Assembly: GCF_009601025.1 (NCBI RefSeq)
Contig: NZ_WIVE01000039.1
Coordinates: 1 to 39,114 of the forward strand
From: Roseospira navarrensis
Lineage (GTDB): Bacteria; Pseudomonadota; Alphaproteobacteria; Rhodospirillales; Rhodospirillaceae
Direction of reading: 5' to 3'
Length of the DNA: 39,114 nt
How positions within the stretch are numbered: the stretch's first letter is position 1; each line of letters starts with the position of its first letter. Positions 1 through 10,927 of the stretch are shown here, in pieces. A program made the translations under genes and the position numbers. A model generated the notes under the pieces. It was not told the DNA's origin, made no database searches, and saw only the letters and a list, made by a program, of their open reading frames with translations.

Positions 1-528
1 GAGTGGATCGAGCCTGGATGCCCGCAGCAGAACGGGCGCCATGAGCGCATGCACCGTACTCTGAAGGCAGAGACGGCACGCCCTCCGGCGGCGACGGTCG
101 CCGACCAGCAGGTGCGCTTTGATCGGTTTCGGGCTTCGTTCAACGACGAACGGCCGCATGAAGCCTTGGGGCAGGTTCCTCCGGCAACGTTATGGCGTCC
201 GTCGCCTCGGGTCTATCCAGACCACCTCCTGGAGCCCTGGTATGGCCCTGACCATGCGGTTCGGCGGGTTCGAAGCGACGGCTCGATCAAATGGGCCGGG
301 GTGTTCGTCTTCGTCTCTGAAGCCCTGGTGGGTGAGCTGGTCGGGATCATGGAGACCGAAAGCGGCGACTGGATCGTGAAGTTCTTCGACATCAAGTTGG
401 GTGTCATCATCAAGTTGGGTGTCATCGACCAAGCCAACCGAAAACTCCGACGCTTTGCGCCGCCCCGGCCGGGGCGGCGCAAAGCCGAACAAACACAGAA
501 CACCGTTACCCATGTTGCCGGTCAATAG
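1..528 (+). CDS. IS481-type transposase, C-terminal part (5' end outside window)
   Basis: The frame is open from base 1, so the gene starts outside the window. The first codons read EWIEPGCPQQNGRHERMHRT, the conserved integrase-core stretch (PQQNGRHERMHRTL, then FNDERPHEALGQVPPA) that carries the last acidic residue of the DDE triad in IS481-like transposases. The product would catalyse DNA strand transfer of its own insertion sequence. An 18-bp in-frame tandem duplication (391-426) inserts IKLGVI near the C terminus, and the last ~25 codons run through a perfect 34-bp palindrome (452-485). The tail after about residue 140 is therefore probably not conserved in the family. The gene ends about 100 bp from the stop codon of gshA, so the element sits directly behind a housekeeping operon. 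Family assignment is firm; activity of this copy cannot be judged. Confidence 0.88.
   Translation, partial: EWIEPGCPQQNGRHERMHRTLKAETARPPAATVADQQVRFDRFRASFNDERPHEALGQVPPATLWRPSPRVYPDHLLEPWYGPDHAVRRVRSDGSIKWAGVFVFVSEALVGELVGIMETESGDWIVKFFDIKLGVIIKLGVIDQANRKLRRFAPPRPGRRKAEQTQNTVTHVAGQ
391..426 (+). repeat. 18-bp perfect tandem duplication inside transposase
   Basis: Two adjacent identical copies of ATCAAGTTGGGTGTCATC (391-408 and 409-426). The unit is a multiple of three, so the transposase frame is kept and the peptide IKLGVI is doubled. Confidence 0.95.
452..485. repeat. 34-bp perfect palindrome at transposase end
   Basis: The arms (452-468 and 469-485) are exact reverse complements with no loop; each contains CTTTGCGCCGCCCCGG or its complement. 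It could form a hairpin in RNA that ends transposase transcription, but no T-run follows on either strand. Confidence 0.85.
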
Positions 529-547
529 TGTTACCCATGTTCCCGGT
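505..547 (+). repeat. Direct repeats near IS right end
   Basis: GTTACCCATGTTGCCGGT (505-522) and GTTACCCATGTTCCCGGT (530-547) differ by one base. GTGTTACCCATGT-type sequences are typical of the non-coding ends of many IS481-family elements. These are probably transposase-binding or terminal sequences, although the exact element end is not determinable here. Confidence 0.55.
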
Positions 548-625
548 TGCTCACGGGTGGCCGCGACGGTCCAGCAACCACGAGACCCCGATTGTCCGTG
601 ATGACCCCGGAAAAAGAGGGTCACA

Positions 626-2002
626 TCAATACGCGTACTCGACGAAGATGGGATCCACGCTGCCGTTCCAGCGGCCGTGGAAGGCCTCCAGGTGCTCTTC
701 GGCGGGGCAGCGACCGGACTCGGCGATGGCGAACAGCACGTCGAGGAAGCAGGTCTCGTCGCGCCCCTGGCTGTTGATGCGCCCGCGCCGCGCCAAGCCG
801 CGCCGGGCGATGTCCAGCACCTCCATGGCCACGTCGCCCAGGGTGCCGCCCCGGAACGGCGTGCCGAGCGCCCGCGCCGGCACCTGATCGCGCAGTGCGC
901 TGATCTCGGCCACCGACCAGTCCTTGATGAGCTGCTCCACCTCGTCCAGCGCCTGCCCATCATACAGCAGCCCGACCCAGAATGCCGGCAGGGCGCATAT
1001 GCGGCTCCAGGGGCCGCCATCGGCGCCGCGCATCTCCAGATAGGTCTTCAGCCGCACCTCGGGGAAGGCCGTGGTGACGTGGTCCGACCAGTCGCCGAGG
1101 GTGGGTTTTTCGCCCGGCAGGCCCGGCAGGCGGCCGGCCATGAAGTCGCGGAACGACTGCCCGGCGACGTCGATGTAGCGGCCGTCGCGGTAGACGAAGT
1201 ACATGGGCACATCGAGCATGTAGTCCACGTAACGCTCGAAGCCCATGCCGTCCTCGAACACGAAGGCGGGGATGCCGCAGCGGTCGGGGTCGGTGTCGGT
1301 CCAGATGTGGCTGCGGTAGCTCAAAAAGCCGTTCGGCTTGCCCTCGGTGAACGGGCTGTTGGCCCACAGCGCGGTGGCCAGGGGCTGCAGGGCGATGGCG
1401 GCGCGGAACTTGCGCACCATGTCGGCCTCGCTGGAGAAATCCAGGTTCACCTGCACGGTGCAGGTGCGCAGCATCATGTCCAGGCCGAGCGCCCCCTTCA
1501 GCGGCATGTAGCGCTTCATCACCGCATAGCGGCCCTTGGGCATCCAGGGGATGGCGTCGCGCGGCCACTTGGGATTGAAGCCCAGTCCCATCAGGCCGAT
1601 GCCCAGCTCGGCGCAGACGGCCTTCAGGTTCATGTGGTGCCGGGTGGTCTCGCCGCAGGTCTCCTGGATGGTCTCCAGCGGCGCGCCGGAGAGTTCGAGT
1701 TGCCCGCCCGGTTCCAGGGTGACGCTGCCGCCGGTGGGGCAGGTCAACGCGATCAGGTTGCCGGCCTCCTCCACCGGGGCCCAGCCGTAGGCCTTCAGGC
1801 GCTCCAGCAGGTCGCGGATGCCCGGCCCGTCCGGCCCGCCCTCGTAGGGCAGCGGACGCAGGTCGCGCAGGGTGAAGGCGAGCTTCTCGTGCTCGGTGCC
1901 GATGCGCCAGGCCTCGGGCGGTTTGCAGCCGGAGGCGAACCAGTCGATCAGGTCGGCCTTGCTCTCGACGGGACGGGCATTGGCTTTGGCGGGGGCGGAC
2001 AT
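626..2002 (-). CDS. gshA: Glutamate--cysteine ligase (proteobacterial/plant type)
   Basis: Catalyses the ATP-dependent joining of L-glutamate and L-cysteine, the first and rate-limiting step of glutathione synthesis, in the cytoplasm. The 458-residue product has the usual length of the GCS2 class found in alphaproteobacteria and plants. Visible family blocks are GTEHEKLAF near residue 42, the LEPGGQLELSGAP block near residue 100, CTVQVNLDFSSE near 185, and RCGIPAFVFEDGMGFERY near 250. The frame stays open far upstream, but the ATG at 2002 (MSAPAKANARP) fits the family N terminus, and anything longer would run into rsmE in another frame. It lies 46 bp downstream of rsmE on the same strand, a common alphaproteobacterial pairing, so the two are probably co-transcribed. 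The stop codon is close to the IS481 remnant. Confidence 0.95.
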   Translation of the reverse strand: MSAPAKANARPVESKADLIDWFASGCKPPEAWRIGTEHEKLAFTLRDLRPLPYEGGPDGPGIRDLLERLKAYGWAPVEEAGNLIALTCPTGGSVTLEPGGQLELSGAPLETIQETCGETTRHHMNLKAVCAELGIGLMGLGFNPKWPRDAIPWMPKGRYAVMKRYMPLKGALGLDMMLRTCTVQVNLDFSSEADMVRKFRAAIALQPLATALWANSPFTEGKPNGFLSYRSHIWTDTDPDRCGIPAFVFEDGMGFERYVDYMLDVPMYFVYRDGRYIDVAGQSFRDFMAGRLPGLPGEKPTLGDWSDHVTTAFPEVRLKTYLEMRGADGGPWSRICALPAFWVGLLYDGQALDEVEQLIKDWSVAEISALRDQVPARALGTPFRGGTLGDVAMEVLDIARRGLARRGRINSQGRDETCFLDVLFAIAESGRCPAEEHLEAFHGRWNGSVDPIFVEYAY

Positions 2003-2048
2003 GCGCGGGGAACTCCGGGAGCGGAACGGTCGGGCCGGGGCGGCCCGG

Positions 2049-2894
2049 TCAACGCCAGTCGCCGGCCACGGCCTGCCAGAGCGCGAGGCCGGCGATGGCG
2101 GCGGTCTCGGCGCGCAGGATGCGGGGCCCGAGGCGAACCGGCGTAACAAAGGGCAGTTGCGCCAGGGCGTCAAGTTCGGAGTCCGCCAGGCCGCCCTCGG
2201 GCCCCACCAGCAGCGCCGCCGGGGCCGTGGCGTCCGCCGCCGCCGCGAAGGCCGCCGTCGCCGGGACGGCGCGGCCATGCTCGGCCAGCACGAACAGCCG
2301 GCGCCCGGCCGGCCAGCCCTCGGCCACCCGGGGGAGCGGGATGGGATCCGCCACCTGGGGCACCGACAGGCGGCGGCACTGCTCGGCGGCCTCGACCGCA
2401 TGGGCGCGCAGCCGGGTGGCGTTGACCCGCGCGGCCGTGGTGAAGCGCGTCATGACGGGCTGAAGGCGCGCCGCGCCCAGCTCGGTCGCCTTCTCCGCCA
2501 GCAGATCCACGGGGCCGCGCTTGAGGGGGGCGAACAGCAGCCAGGGAGCGGCGTCCGGATCCGCATCCGGCTGCGGGCGCAATTGGTCGGTGCAACGGGC
2601 CGTGGCGGCCGCCTTGGCCACGGCCTCCAGGCGCGCCAACCACTCGCCGTCGCGGCCGTTGAACAGCACGACCGCATCGCCGGGCCCGCGCCGCATGACG
2701 CTGCGCAGGTAGTGCGCCTGGGGCGCGTCCAGCGTCACCAGGGCGGCCGGGCCCAGATCGGCCTCGCCCACGAACAGGCGCGGGCCGTGACCGCAGGGCG
2801 GCGCGGGCGCCAGCGCATCCAGGGTGGCGGCCAGGTCGGCGCTTGGGTCGGGCGCGGCGGCGTCGGGGGACGGGGTCGGATCGTCTGTCGGCAT
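2049..2894 (-). CDS. rsmE: 16S rRNA (uracil(1498)-N(3))-methyltransferase
   Basis: A SPOUT-class enzyme that uses S-adenosylmethionine to methylate N3 of U1498 in helix 44 of 16S rRNA in assembled 30S subunits. In the 281-residue product the N-terminal PUA-like part contains HYLRSVMRRGPGD, and the C-terminal knot contains the SAM-binding signatures LLVGPEGGL and LGPRILRAETA followed by ALWQAVAGDWR. The ATG at 2894 was chosen over a TTG 45 bp upstream. The first ~35 residues are acidic and proline/alanine-rich and not part of the fold. It is followed at 46 bp by gshA. Confidence 0.95.
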   Translation of the reverse strand: MPTDDPTPSPDAAAPDPSADLAATLDALAPAPPCGHGPRLFVGEADLGPAALVTLDAPQAHYLRSVMRRGPGDAVVLFNGRDGEWLARLEAVAKAAATARCTDQLRPQPDADPDAAPWLLFAPLKRGPVDLLAEKATELGAARLQPVMTRFTTAARVNATRLRAHAVEAAEQCRRLSVPQVADPIPLPRVAEGWPAGRRLFVLAEHGRAVPATAAFAAAADATAPAALLVGPEGGLADSELDALAQLPFVTPVRLGPRILRAETAAIAGLALWQAVAGDWR

Positions 2895-3109
2895 GGGGTC
2901 CTGTGGACGTTCGGCGGTGTCGGGCGCGGAGTGTAGCAACGCCGGCCCAAGACGCGAAGGGGGCGCCGGTCATGCACAGGGTCGCACCGGAGCCCTGTCG
3001 AACGATTGAGAAAGGGGCTCGACGATGCGGGCCGGGACACCCACCATGGCCAGGGCGGGATGCGTCGCGATCCCGCCCGCCCCCCAAGACGAGCGAAAGG
3101 AGGCCCATC

Positions 3110-3670
3110 ATGCGTGTGACCCCCGCCCTGCTCTGCGGGCTGGCCGGGGCGGCCCTGGTCGGGTTCGCCTCGGCCGCCGCCCAGGCGGAGATGACCCTGT
3201 CCTCGCCGGACATCTCCGAGGGCTCCGGCATCACCGACCCGCATGTGTTCGACGGCTTCGGCTGCTCGGGCGGCAACATGGCGCCGGCCCTGTCCTGGTC
3301 CGGCGCGCCCGAGGGCACCGAAAGCTACATCGTCACCGTGTTCGATCCGGACGCGCCGACCGGCTCCGGCTGGTGGCACTGGACCGTGTTCAACATCCCG
3401 GCCGATGTCACCAGCCTGCCCCAGGGTGCGGGCGACACCGCGCCGCTGCCCGAGGGCGCGGGCGAGGGCCGCACGGACTACGGCCCGACCGGCTACGGCG
3501 GCCCCTGCCCGCCCGAGGGGCACGGCCCGCACCGCTACATCTTCACGGTCTACGCCATGCCCGAAGCCACCCTGCCGCTGGACGAAACGTCGTCGGGGGC
3601 CCTGGTGGGCTTCTACGCCAACAACCAGGCCCTGGACAGCGCCAGCCTGACCGCGACCTACGAGCGGTAG
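3110..3670 (+). CDS. Exported YbhB/YbcL-type PEBP family protein
   Basis: A phosphatidylethanolamine-binding-protein fold of the bacterial YbhB/YbcL subfamily, whose cellular role is poorly defined. The 186-residue product starts at the ATG preceded by AAAGGAGG. An N-terminal signal peptide (LLCGLAGAALVGFASAAAQA, cleavage near residue 27) predicts a periplasmic location. The ligand-site signatures are present: VFDPDAPTGSGWWHW near residue 80 and GPHRYIFTVYAM near 145. Two or more cysteines (GCSGG, GPCPP) could form a disulfide in the periplasm. It is transcribed divergently from rsmE and appears monocistronic. Confidence 0.92.
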   Translation: MRVTPALLCGLAGAALVGFASAAAQAEMTLSSPDISEGSGITDPHVFDGFGCSGGNMAPALSWSGAPEGTESYIVTVFDPDAPTGSGWWHWTVFNIPADVTSLPQGAGDTAPLPEGAGEGRTDYGPTGYGGPCPPEGHGPHRYIFTVYAMPEATLPLDETSSGALVGFYANNQALDSASLTATYER

Positions 3671-3905
3671 ACGGCCCGCCGGGACCGGCCCCTCCTGAAC
3701 CGAGGACACCTTTCAGGTCGGGGGCTCGGGACATATGCCGGTCGGGATGGATCGTGGGGCGGATCGGGGGGAAGAGGAGGGTGAGGAGCGCTCCCGACCC
3801 CCTCGGTCCGGTCTTCGTCCGATTCGAAGGAGGCGATGTTGACTGCCCGGCAATCCGCCATCGCAAGGGCGCGATTTCTGATTGGGGGCTGATCTGCGCT
3901 TTGGG

Positions 3906-4175
3906 TTAACGAACCGCGACCAGCAGCGTGTCGATCTCCTCGAACAGGTCGGCGGCAGTCTCGTCCGGTGTCCCGAGCGCGATATCCCCGCCGTAGCGTC
4001 GGGTGTATTCGGCATCGGCATCTGCGCCGTAGTGCATGAGGAAGCGCGCCATCTCCTGGCGCAGGGGTTCGATCCGAGACGGATCGGTGCGGGCGAAGTC
4101 GGCCACAGCGGCCTCGAAGGATCCGTGGACCACGTCCAGATCCTGATTCAGATACGCGCCGAAAAGTTGGTCCAT
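3906..4175 (-). CDS. CdiI-type immunity protein (CdiI_2-like)
   Basis: A small acidic protein (89 residues from this ATG; a GTG five codons upstream at 4190 would give 94). The opening LFGAYLNQDLDVVHGSFE, the central RIEPLRQEMARFL and the acidic LFEEIDTLLVAV tail match the layout of CdiI_2-type immunity proteins of contact-dependent inhibition systems (my recall of that family). AAGGTGG lies 11 bases before the ATG, which favours the shorter start. It lies 24 bp downstream of the RNase A-like toxin on the same strand, the normal toxin-immunity order, so it most likely binds and blocks that toxin in the cytoplasm. The pairing is inferred from position and family. Confidence 0.75.
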   Translation of the reverse strand: MDQLFGAYLNQDLDVVHGSFEAAVADFARTDPSRIEPLRQEMARFLMHYGADADAEYTRRYGGDIALGTPDETAADLFEEIDTLLVAVR

Positions 4176-4214
4176 AAATATAAAGTCCACCTTGATGCAA
4201 CCCCTGCGTTTGCT

Positions 4215-5120
4215 TTAAAATACATCCGGAAATGATGTTAAAATAAAATGCTGCATTCCGTTATACTCCTCTTTTTTAAGAACTATTCTTATTTTCGTCA
4301 TTTCCAATACTTCTCCACCGTCTCTGTTAATTCCATACCCGACTTTGTTTCTGACATCAAAAAGGAATTTAGCTTGATCGCCAGGGCGCGCTCTTCTCGA
4401 CCACTCCTGGATCTGTGGTTTGTTTGCCCTTAACCCCCTTGATATGGCGTCTTCAGCGATCTCCAGGGTTGAAAATGTTGAGACTCGTGATGGAGGCCTT
4501 CTGTAGCTGGCTGTCGCAGCGAGCCTTTGCCTTAGTTGCTGTTCCGTCAGCCCCACGTGACGCGCAATCGTATGACCGCCGCCAATAATGCCGTCTCGCG
4601 CTTCGTGCCGCGCCAGGGATATCCGCCCTGCCCTGACAGCTCCGACGCGCACGGCACCGGCGATAAGGGCGGGCCCCAAAGGCACCAGGATTTCGGCGGC
4701 CAAGCCAATATTTCGCGCTGTGCCTTGTGACGCGCCCAACAACTCCGCCGCACGGGCAGCGCCTTGATCTGTCAAGGACCGGATATCACGTCCGGTCCAA
4801 ATCTGGCGAACTCCCGTCTGGCATTGGTCGGCAGCAGCGGCGCCAAGCACGCCCGCAAGAACTTTCGTCGAAAGCGTTGGTTCCGGAGCTATGGATAAGC
4901 CTATCGCTGCCGCGCCCTCCAAGGCGCAACCTAACATTCTTAGTCCGCCCATCAGGCGATTACTTAAGGATGTTCCTGCGTCTACGGTCTGGCCATCGAG
5001 TATGGCAGCCAATTGGATCGCTGAAACTGCGATCGTGAGTCCATCTTCCGTCAGGCCGTCGTCCGTGATCGGCGCCTCCGGCAGGATCGGGGGCGCAGAC
5101 GGATCCTGTACCTCAGACAT
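4215..5120 (-). CDS. Polymorphic toxin with C-terminal RNase A-like (CdiA-CT) domain
   Basis: A 301-residue protein; the ATG at 5120 has a strong GGAGGTGTC ribosome site. Residues 1-40 are acidic and proline-rich, and 40-175 contain alternating hydrophobic/glycine-rich helices like the pre-toxin region of polymorphic toxins. From about residue 178 the sequence GGGHTIARHVGLTEQQLRQR, then STFSTLEIAEDAI, IQEWSRR and the terminal LTSFP match the bacterial CdiA-CT RNase A domain (GGHT..HVG start, C-terminal T-x-F/Y catalytic strand). It would cleave RNA, probably tRNA or other cytoplasmic RNA, in a rival cell. There is no signal peptide and no FHA/CdiA shaft, so delivery needs another machine (T6SS, eCIS or unknown). 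Bases 4215-4440 are much richer in A/T than the neighbours, suggesting recent acquisition or exchange of the toxic end. Confidence 0.8.
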   Translation of the reverse strand: MSEVQDPSAPPILPEAPITDDGLTEDGLTIAVSAIQLAAILDGQTVDAGTSLSNRLMGGLRMLGCALEGAAAIGLSIAPEPTLSTKVLAGVLGAAAADQCQTGVRQIWTGRDIRSLTDQGAARAAELLGASQGTARNIGLAAEILVPLGPALIAGAVRVGAVRAGRISLARHEARDGIIGGGHTIARHVGLTEQQLRQRLAATASYRRPPSRVSTFSTLEIAEDAISRGLRANKPQIQEWSRRARPGDQAKFLFDVRNKVGYGINRDGGEVLEMTKIRIVLKKEEYNGMQHFILTSFPDVF

Positions 5121-5458
5121 GACACCTCCGCACCACGGCTCACAACCACGGGTTCGGAGTCCAAGAATGGTGGCGAGCAATGCCGATGGCAATATCTATT
5201 TGTTGAAAAGATAATAACATGTTCGCAATTGGCGGTGCTTTGGATGTGTTCGACGCCCTGCAGTCCATGGTCGAGTTGGAAACGTGACCCATTTGCGACG
5301 CGTCGAGCAAGCCCCCCGACGGCGATGATGAGCGAACGGTTGGGTTTAAGGACGGTCGCCCCTATCAACAAATAGCAGTAGACCATGGGATGAGCCTCGC
5401 CGGTGGGGGTCGGAGTATCTCCCCCCCGTGCATCAGGCCAGGACCAGGGCGCCAAGGA
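5121..5458. other. Intergenic, toxin upstream region
   Basis: Bases 5190-5230 are AT-rich (TATCTATTTGTTGAAAAGATAATAACA), which suggests that the toxin promoter lies here on the minus strand. No well-spaced -35/-10 pair stands out. I see no convincing gene in this stretch. Confidence 0.4.
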
Positions 5459-6208
5459 TCACGCGATGTCGGTGGACTGAATCCGCCGCACGCCGGCGGC
5501 CTCCATGGCCTCCCACGCGGCCGCGAGCGATCCGTTCAGGTCGATGGCGCGGCAGGCGTCCTCGATCACGGACACGGTCAGGCCGGCGTCGGCGGCATCC
5601 TGGGCCGTCCAGGCCACACAGAAGTCGGTGGCCAGCCCCACCACGTACACATCGGTCAGGTCGCGCTCTTTCAGATATCCGGCCAGTCCGGTCCGGGTTT
5701 CGCGGTCGGCTTCCATGAAGGCCGAATAGCTGTCGATCTCGGGGTGGAAGCCCTTGCGGATGACCAGTTGCGCGGCCGTGAGGTCCAGGCCCGGGGCCAG
5801 AGCGGCGTCCTCGGTCCCCTGCACGCAGTGATCCGGCCACAGCACCTGGGGGCCGTAGGACAGGTCGGTGGTCTCGAACGGGTCCTTGCCGGGATGACTG
5901 GAGGCGAAGGACGCATGACCCGGCGTATGCCAGTCCTGCGTCATCACCACATTCTGGAATCGGCCGGCCAGGGTGTTGATGAGGGGAATGATCTCGTCTC
6001 CCTGGGCAACCGGCAGCGTGCCGCCCGGCAGGAAGCAGGTCTGGACGTCCACCACCAGCAGCACCGCGTTGGCGCCAGGGGTGATGGAGCCTTGCGCCAG
6101 GGCGCGGAGGGGCCAGGACGACGCGCCGGCCAGCGTGCCGGCAGCGCCCACGGCGGCCAGACCGGAGAGGAAGGAACGACGGCTCTGCGCGGGGGGACGG
6201 GTCTGCAT
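5459..6208 (-). CDS. pncA: Tat-exported nicotinamidase / isochorismatase-family hydrolase
   Basis: The 249-residue product begins with a twin-arginine signal (SRRSFLSGLAAVGAAGTLAG, mature protein from about residue 40), so it acts in the periplasm rather than the cytosol. The hydrolase domain shows the PncA catalytic triad: Asp in LLVVDVQTCFLPGG, Lys in VIRKGFHPEIDSYSAF and Cys in GLATDFCVAWTA. The metal-binding DWHTPGHASF motif is also present, and these together favour true nicotinamidase over generic isochorismatase. The reaction is nicotinamide to nicotinate plus ammonia, feeding NAD salvage after re-uptake. The ATG at 6208 is preceded by GGAGACC, and a longer frame upstream would hide the Tat motif. 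Function is confident; the substrate of the exported form is inferred. Confidence 0.88.
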   Translation of the reverse strand: MQTRPPAQSRRSFLSGLAAVGAAGTLAGASSWPLRALAQGSITPGANAVLLVVDVQTCFLPGGTLPVAQGDEIIPLINTLAGRFQNVVMTQDWHTPGHASFASSHPGKDPFETTDLSYGPQVLWPDHCVQGTEDAALAPGLDLTAAQLVIRKGFHPEIDSYSAFMEADRETRTGLAGYLKERDLTDVYVVGLATDFCVAWTAQDAADAGLTVSVIEDACRAIDLNGSLAAAWEAMEAAGVRRIQSTDIA

Positions 6209-6359
6209 GGCGGGTCTCCGAATGGGGGCGGTCACGGAGGATCGATCATACGCCGTTCCGCGGGCTCCGCAATACGGATGATGGCCACCCATTAACACGC
6301 AAACGGAGAGCGGCGGGACAGGTCAAGGCCCGTCGCTGCCTTCATGAGGAACAGCCGTT

Positions 6360-6383
6360 CCCCTATCCAGGGGAGGAGGGTTG
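6360..6383. repeat. G/C-tract hairpin, left of DUF559 gene
   Basis: CCCCT-atcc-AGGGG (6360-6373) followed by AGGAGGGTTG. This is a partial copy of the element found twice in opposite orientation at 6813-6923 on the other side of the DUF559 gene. Confidence 0.6.
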
Positions 6384-6397
6384 CGCGGGATAAGACC

Positions 6398-6778
6398 TCA
6401 CGGGTCGGGCCTGTCGCCCATGACCGCGTCTTCGGCCGCGCTCAGGCGCAAGACCTCGGCATGGATACTGTTCACGACCGCATCGAGATTGCCGAGCACG
6501 TCATGGTTCCAGAACCGCAAGACCGTGAACCCTTGCCCCTTCAGCCATGCATCGCGTCTTTGGTCCCGCGCGGGTCTGACGGCGTGCTGTCCGCCGTCAA
6601 CTTCCACGATCAACCGCACAGGGCGACAGGCAAAATCGGCGATGTAGGGACCGATCGGGTGTTGGCGCCGAAATCGAACGCCAAGCTGATCATGCCGAAG
6701 TCGGCGCCACAGGGCCTTTTCGGCGTCGGTCATCGCCTGCCGCAAGGCGCGGGCTCTTCTTATGGAAGTGACCGGCAC
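6398..6778 (-). CDS. DUF559 endonuclease-like protein
   Basis: A 126-residue protein of the DUF559 family, related to the restriction-endonuclease-like very-short-patch-repair (Vsr) fold. Recognisable blocks are ARALRQAMTDAEKALWRRLR at the start, VRFRRQHPIGPYIADFAC in the middle, and LIVEVDGGQHA then GFTVLRFWNHDVLGN at the end. The E-x-D-G-x-Q-H motif is the presumed metal/catalytic core. The start is a GTG preceded by GGAAGGG; the family N terminus supports it. Both flanks carry G/C-tract hairpins of one repeat family, an association I recall for DUF559 genes in alphaproteobacteria. The cellular role is unknown; repair, or involvement in spread of the repeats, are both possible. Confidence 0.88.
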   Translation of the reverse strand: MPVTSIRRARALRQAMTDAEKALWRRLRHDQLGVRFRRQHPIGPYIADFACRPVRLIVEVDGGQHAVRPARDQRRDAWLKGQGFTVLRFWNHDVLGNLDAVVNSIHAEVLRLSAAEDAVMGDRPDP

Positions 6779-6812
6779 CCTTCCGCGTCCTTTGCGGCAT
6801 CAGCCACCCAGA

Positions 6813-6923
6813 CCCCTCCCCCCTTCAGGGGGGAGGTTGGGAGGGGGGCATTGGTCCCGGCGCAAACGCGTGCGCGTTTCCGCATCAACCCCACCCCAAC
6901 CCTCCCCTGTCCAGGGGAGGGGG
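6813..6923. repeat. Inverted pair of G/C-tract hairpins between nrdJ and DUF559 gene
   Basis: Hairpin 1 is CCTCCCCCC-ttca-GGGGGGAGG (6815-6836) followed by TTGGGAGGGG. Hairpin 2 is CCCTCCCCTG-tc-CAGGGGAGGG (6900-6921) preceded by CCCCACCCCAA. The second is the reverse complement of the first in layout, so the two form a REP/BIME-like inverted pair. Hairpin 2 begins 19 bp past the nrdJ stop codon and may help to end its transcript. Confidence 0.8.
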
Positions 6924-6939
6924 CAGCGGTGCGCCGTCC

Positions 6940-10674
<3,735 letters not shown>

Positions 10675-10818
10675 GGCTCGCGTTCCCCTGTTGTCGTGGC
10701 CGGCGCGGCGGCCCGCGTGGCTGAATGAGCGGCGTCTGGCGGCGCGACCGGGTCCCGTGCATCGCGCAGGATGCGGCCCGGTCCGGCAGGCTCTCCGACG
10801 GGGTGACATGCAAGTGTC

Positions 10819-10927
10819 ACACAGGATATTGTGTCCCCGTCGGCCAGTGACCCCAACAGTATGCGGAGCCCTGGCCAAAGGCAATAGATATTGTATCCAC
10901 AGGGGTGTGGATAACTAGATATGGTGC
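10819..10927 (-). promoter_or_regulatory. NrdR-like operator array upstream of nrdJ
   Basis: Three 16-bp sites resemble the NrdR box (ACACWATATATWGTGT): ACACAGGATATTGTGT at 10819-10834, GCAATAGATATTGTAT at 10881-10896 and TAACTAGATATGGTGC at 10912-10927. Sites 2 and 3 start 31 bp apart, and site 1 starts 62 bp (2 x 31) before site 2. That is the three-helical-turn spacing known for paired NrdR boxes. NrdR represses ribonucleotide reductase genes when dATP is plentiful. Sites 2 and 3 are degenerate, so the phase is part of the case. Confidence 0.65.
10893..10914. promoter_or_regulatory. Inverted pair of DnaA-box-like sites upstream of nrdJ
   Basis: GTATCCACA (10893-10901) and TGTGGATAA (10906-10914) face each other across four G residues. 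The second is a perfect complement of the TTATCCACA DnaA box; the first has one mismatch. They lie between the two NrdR-like boxes. DnaA is known to regulate nrdAB in E. coli, so a link between replication initiation and nrdJ transcription is plausible. Confidence 0.6.

Noticed and set aside
528-887. Short plus-strand frame bridging the IS end and gshA
   Set aside because: It overlaps gshA antisense and shows no family resemblance.
5051-5385. Minus-strand frame starting MVYCYLLIGATVLKP upstream of the toxin
   Set aside because: It overlaps the toxin N terminus in another frame, has no ribosome site and degenerates into arginine-rich sequence.
6813-6923. CRISPR-like array near the DUF559 gene
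   Set aside because: There are only two inverted hairpins with unequal sequence, with no regular repeats and spacers.
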